A DNA stretch of 64,000 nucleotides, from assembly GCA_025201375.1 (NCBI GenBank), contig JAIWZP010000051.1, positions 124,001 to 188,000 on the forward strand. Direction: 5' to 3'. This stretch comes from Gongronella butleri (taxonomy: Eukaryota > Mucoromycota > Mucoromycetes > Mucorales > Cunninghamellaceae). Each line of letters starts with the position of its first letter. Positions within the stretch are counted from its first letter, which is position 1. Below are positions 61,166-64,000 of this stretch, in pieces. A model generated the notes under the pieces. The model worked only from the letters and a program-made list of their open reading frames with translations, was not told the origin of the DNA and made no database searches. Position numbers and translations under genes: made by a program.

Positions 61166-61175
61166 GTCATCCCTA

Positions 61176-61183
61176 ATCGATAC
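61176..61183. repeat. Target-site duplication, right copy
   Basis: ATCGATAC, identical to 55745-55752. Confidence 0.9.
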
Positions 61184-61518
61184 GTATGATACGTATTTTG
61201 GTACTGCCTGGCTGTACGTACGGTAGCAGACTGACCTTCTTTTTACTGTATTTATGTGTTTACGTACAGTATCGACCCGTTTTCCAGCAACTTTGCGAAT
61301 TACAAGCTATCTGCCATGCGTGTCAACTCTTCCAAAGTTTCTCGTTAAAAGATGCTTATACTGTTGTATCCCAAGGCTCTGCAACCAATTTACAGTATTT
61401 AGGAGGAGGGCGTCACGTCATCGATTTTATTACAGTACAAGATCACGGATTTTCCCTGGGGGCCAGTCGAAGATCTGAAAAATGCGAATTTTTCTGTAGG
61501 TTCTCAGAAACACACCAT

Positions 61519-63519
<2,001 letters not shown>

Positions 63520-63908
63520 TGATTGAAATGTACTCGCTTCTTGAGGAGGAATTGAATGCTTAACATTATATAGTCTGACGGTGTCATCTCTGTGACACTG
63601 AGTAATAAATATGCCTCGTGGCGCGGATGGCACAAAGAGACCAATAAATCCGTAAAGACGGGCTCCGACGAGAATCTTGGCGACCGAGGCCCAACACTCT
63701 GGCCGCATCATGTCGGAGCGTTGTGATCTGCGTTCATTACGGCGAGTGACACGGAAAAGTCATTGGCGGCGCCAACACTGCTCGCTGTGTTCGACCAAAC
63801 AACTTTTCCAAAACGATGCGAGTACTTACTACACTCTTTACTGGAAGCAAATAAGTCTTTGGTAGGAAACAAGTGCACGTGACGGCGCGAAAAAAAATTC
63901 GTATTGTA

Positions 63909-63951
63909 CTATAAATACATCCATTCTTGTGGAACATGAATCCATCGAAAG
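63909..63951 (+). promoter_or_regulatory. TATA box and possible first exon of a further gene
   Basis: CTATAAATAC at 63909-63918 precedes by about 20 bases an ATG at 63936. This reads ATG AAT CCA TCG AAA G before a consensus donor GTAAGA at 63952. The layout matches the short first exons of other genes here (13, 9 and 16 bases). The rest would lie outside the window, so this is only a suggestion. It would be divergent from the S28 peptidase. Confidence 0.35.
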
Positions 63952-64000
63952 GTAAGAACGGATTTCTCGTTTTACACTGACAAAATACCTGCCTTGGCAT

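Larger units (their letters stand above)
55753..61175 (-). mobile_element. Complete hAT transposon
   Basis: 5423 bases bounded by short imperfect inverted repeats. The left end reads TAGGGTTGTCTATCGAG, and the right end, on the minus strand, TAGGGATGACTATCGAG (two mismatches in 17). An identical 8-bp duplication (ATCGATAC) lies outside both ends. TCGA-rich subterminal repeats lie inside both ends. The transposase gene (56169-58847) is on the minus strand and uninterrupted after splicing. By sequence alone this looks like an autonomous and recent insertion. The right part (about 59150-60890) looks inserted later, because TCGA-rich DNA lies on both sides of it. Confidence 0.93.

Overview
The window is a fragment of a nuclear fungal genome, most likely a filamentous early-diverging fungus (Mucoromycota, perhaps Mucorales). 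The reasons are many short GT-AG introns (about 40-200 nt), long A/T homopolymers inside introns and intergenic DNA, an Ecl1-type protein, a Ram1-type farnesyltransferase subunit, an Adp1-like ABCG transporter, a Ndc10/GCR1_C-type tyrosine recombinase and an intron-free tRNA-Ile(AAT). The phylum is an inference from gene content. All exon joins given were worked out by hand from splice signals and reading-frame continuity.

Layout. 0-5 kb: the 3' end of a TSR1-type ribosome-biogenesis gene, a small unknown gene and an Msn2/4-like zinc-finger regulator. 5.7-6.8 kb: tRNA-Ile and a secreted isochorismatase-family hydrolase. 8.6-9.4 kb: repeat family R2. 9.7-18 kb: a compact block with an F-box/WD40 protein, a mitochondrial carrier, a Nup35/53-type nucleoporin, an FSH-type serine hydrolase divergent from it, and a Zn2Cys6 regulator with a GC-AG intron. 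18.5-19.2 kb: repeat family R1. 20-28.6 kb: an RNase P/MRP Rpr2-type subunit, a WWE-like small protein, the farnesyltransferase beta subunit with 11 exons, divergent from an RBBP4/Msi1-type histone-binding WD40 protein with 9 exons, and an Ecl1-like protein with an overlapping uORF. 28.6-32 kb: gene-poor, with R2 copy 2. 32-37 kb: a seven-helix receptor with a very long tail, and mitochondrial IF3.

The second half is rich in mobile DNA. There is a Crypton-like tyrosine recombinase gene with all catalytic residues (38-40.3 kb), a nine-unit minisatellite (40.4-40.9 kb), R1 copy B, two tandem long-inverted-repeat foldback elements (42.6-44.7 kb), and degenerate tandem arrays (45.4-46.1 kb). Then come housekeeping genes: ketopantoate hydroxymethyltransferase, Dre2 and the 10-exon Adp1-like transporter. 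These are followed by R1 copy C and a complete hAT transposon (55,753-61,175) with matching terminal inverted repeats, an identical 8-bp target duplication and an uninterrupted spliced transposase of 822 residues. The window ends with a secreted S28 serine carboxypeptidase, one of whose introns holds a run of 96 A (T in the sense strand), and what may be the first exon of another gene.

Functional themes are ribosome biogenesis and translation (TSR1, Rpr2, mtIF3), mitochondrial and cofactor metabolism (carrier, PanB, Dre2), signalling (receptor, farnesyltransferase, zinc-finger factors), chromatin (Msi1-like) and secretion (isochorismatase-like, S28 peptidase). I see no gene cluster for a single pathway. 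The most notable content is the nest of young mobile elements.
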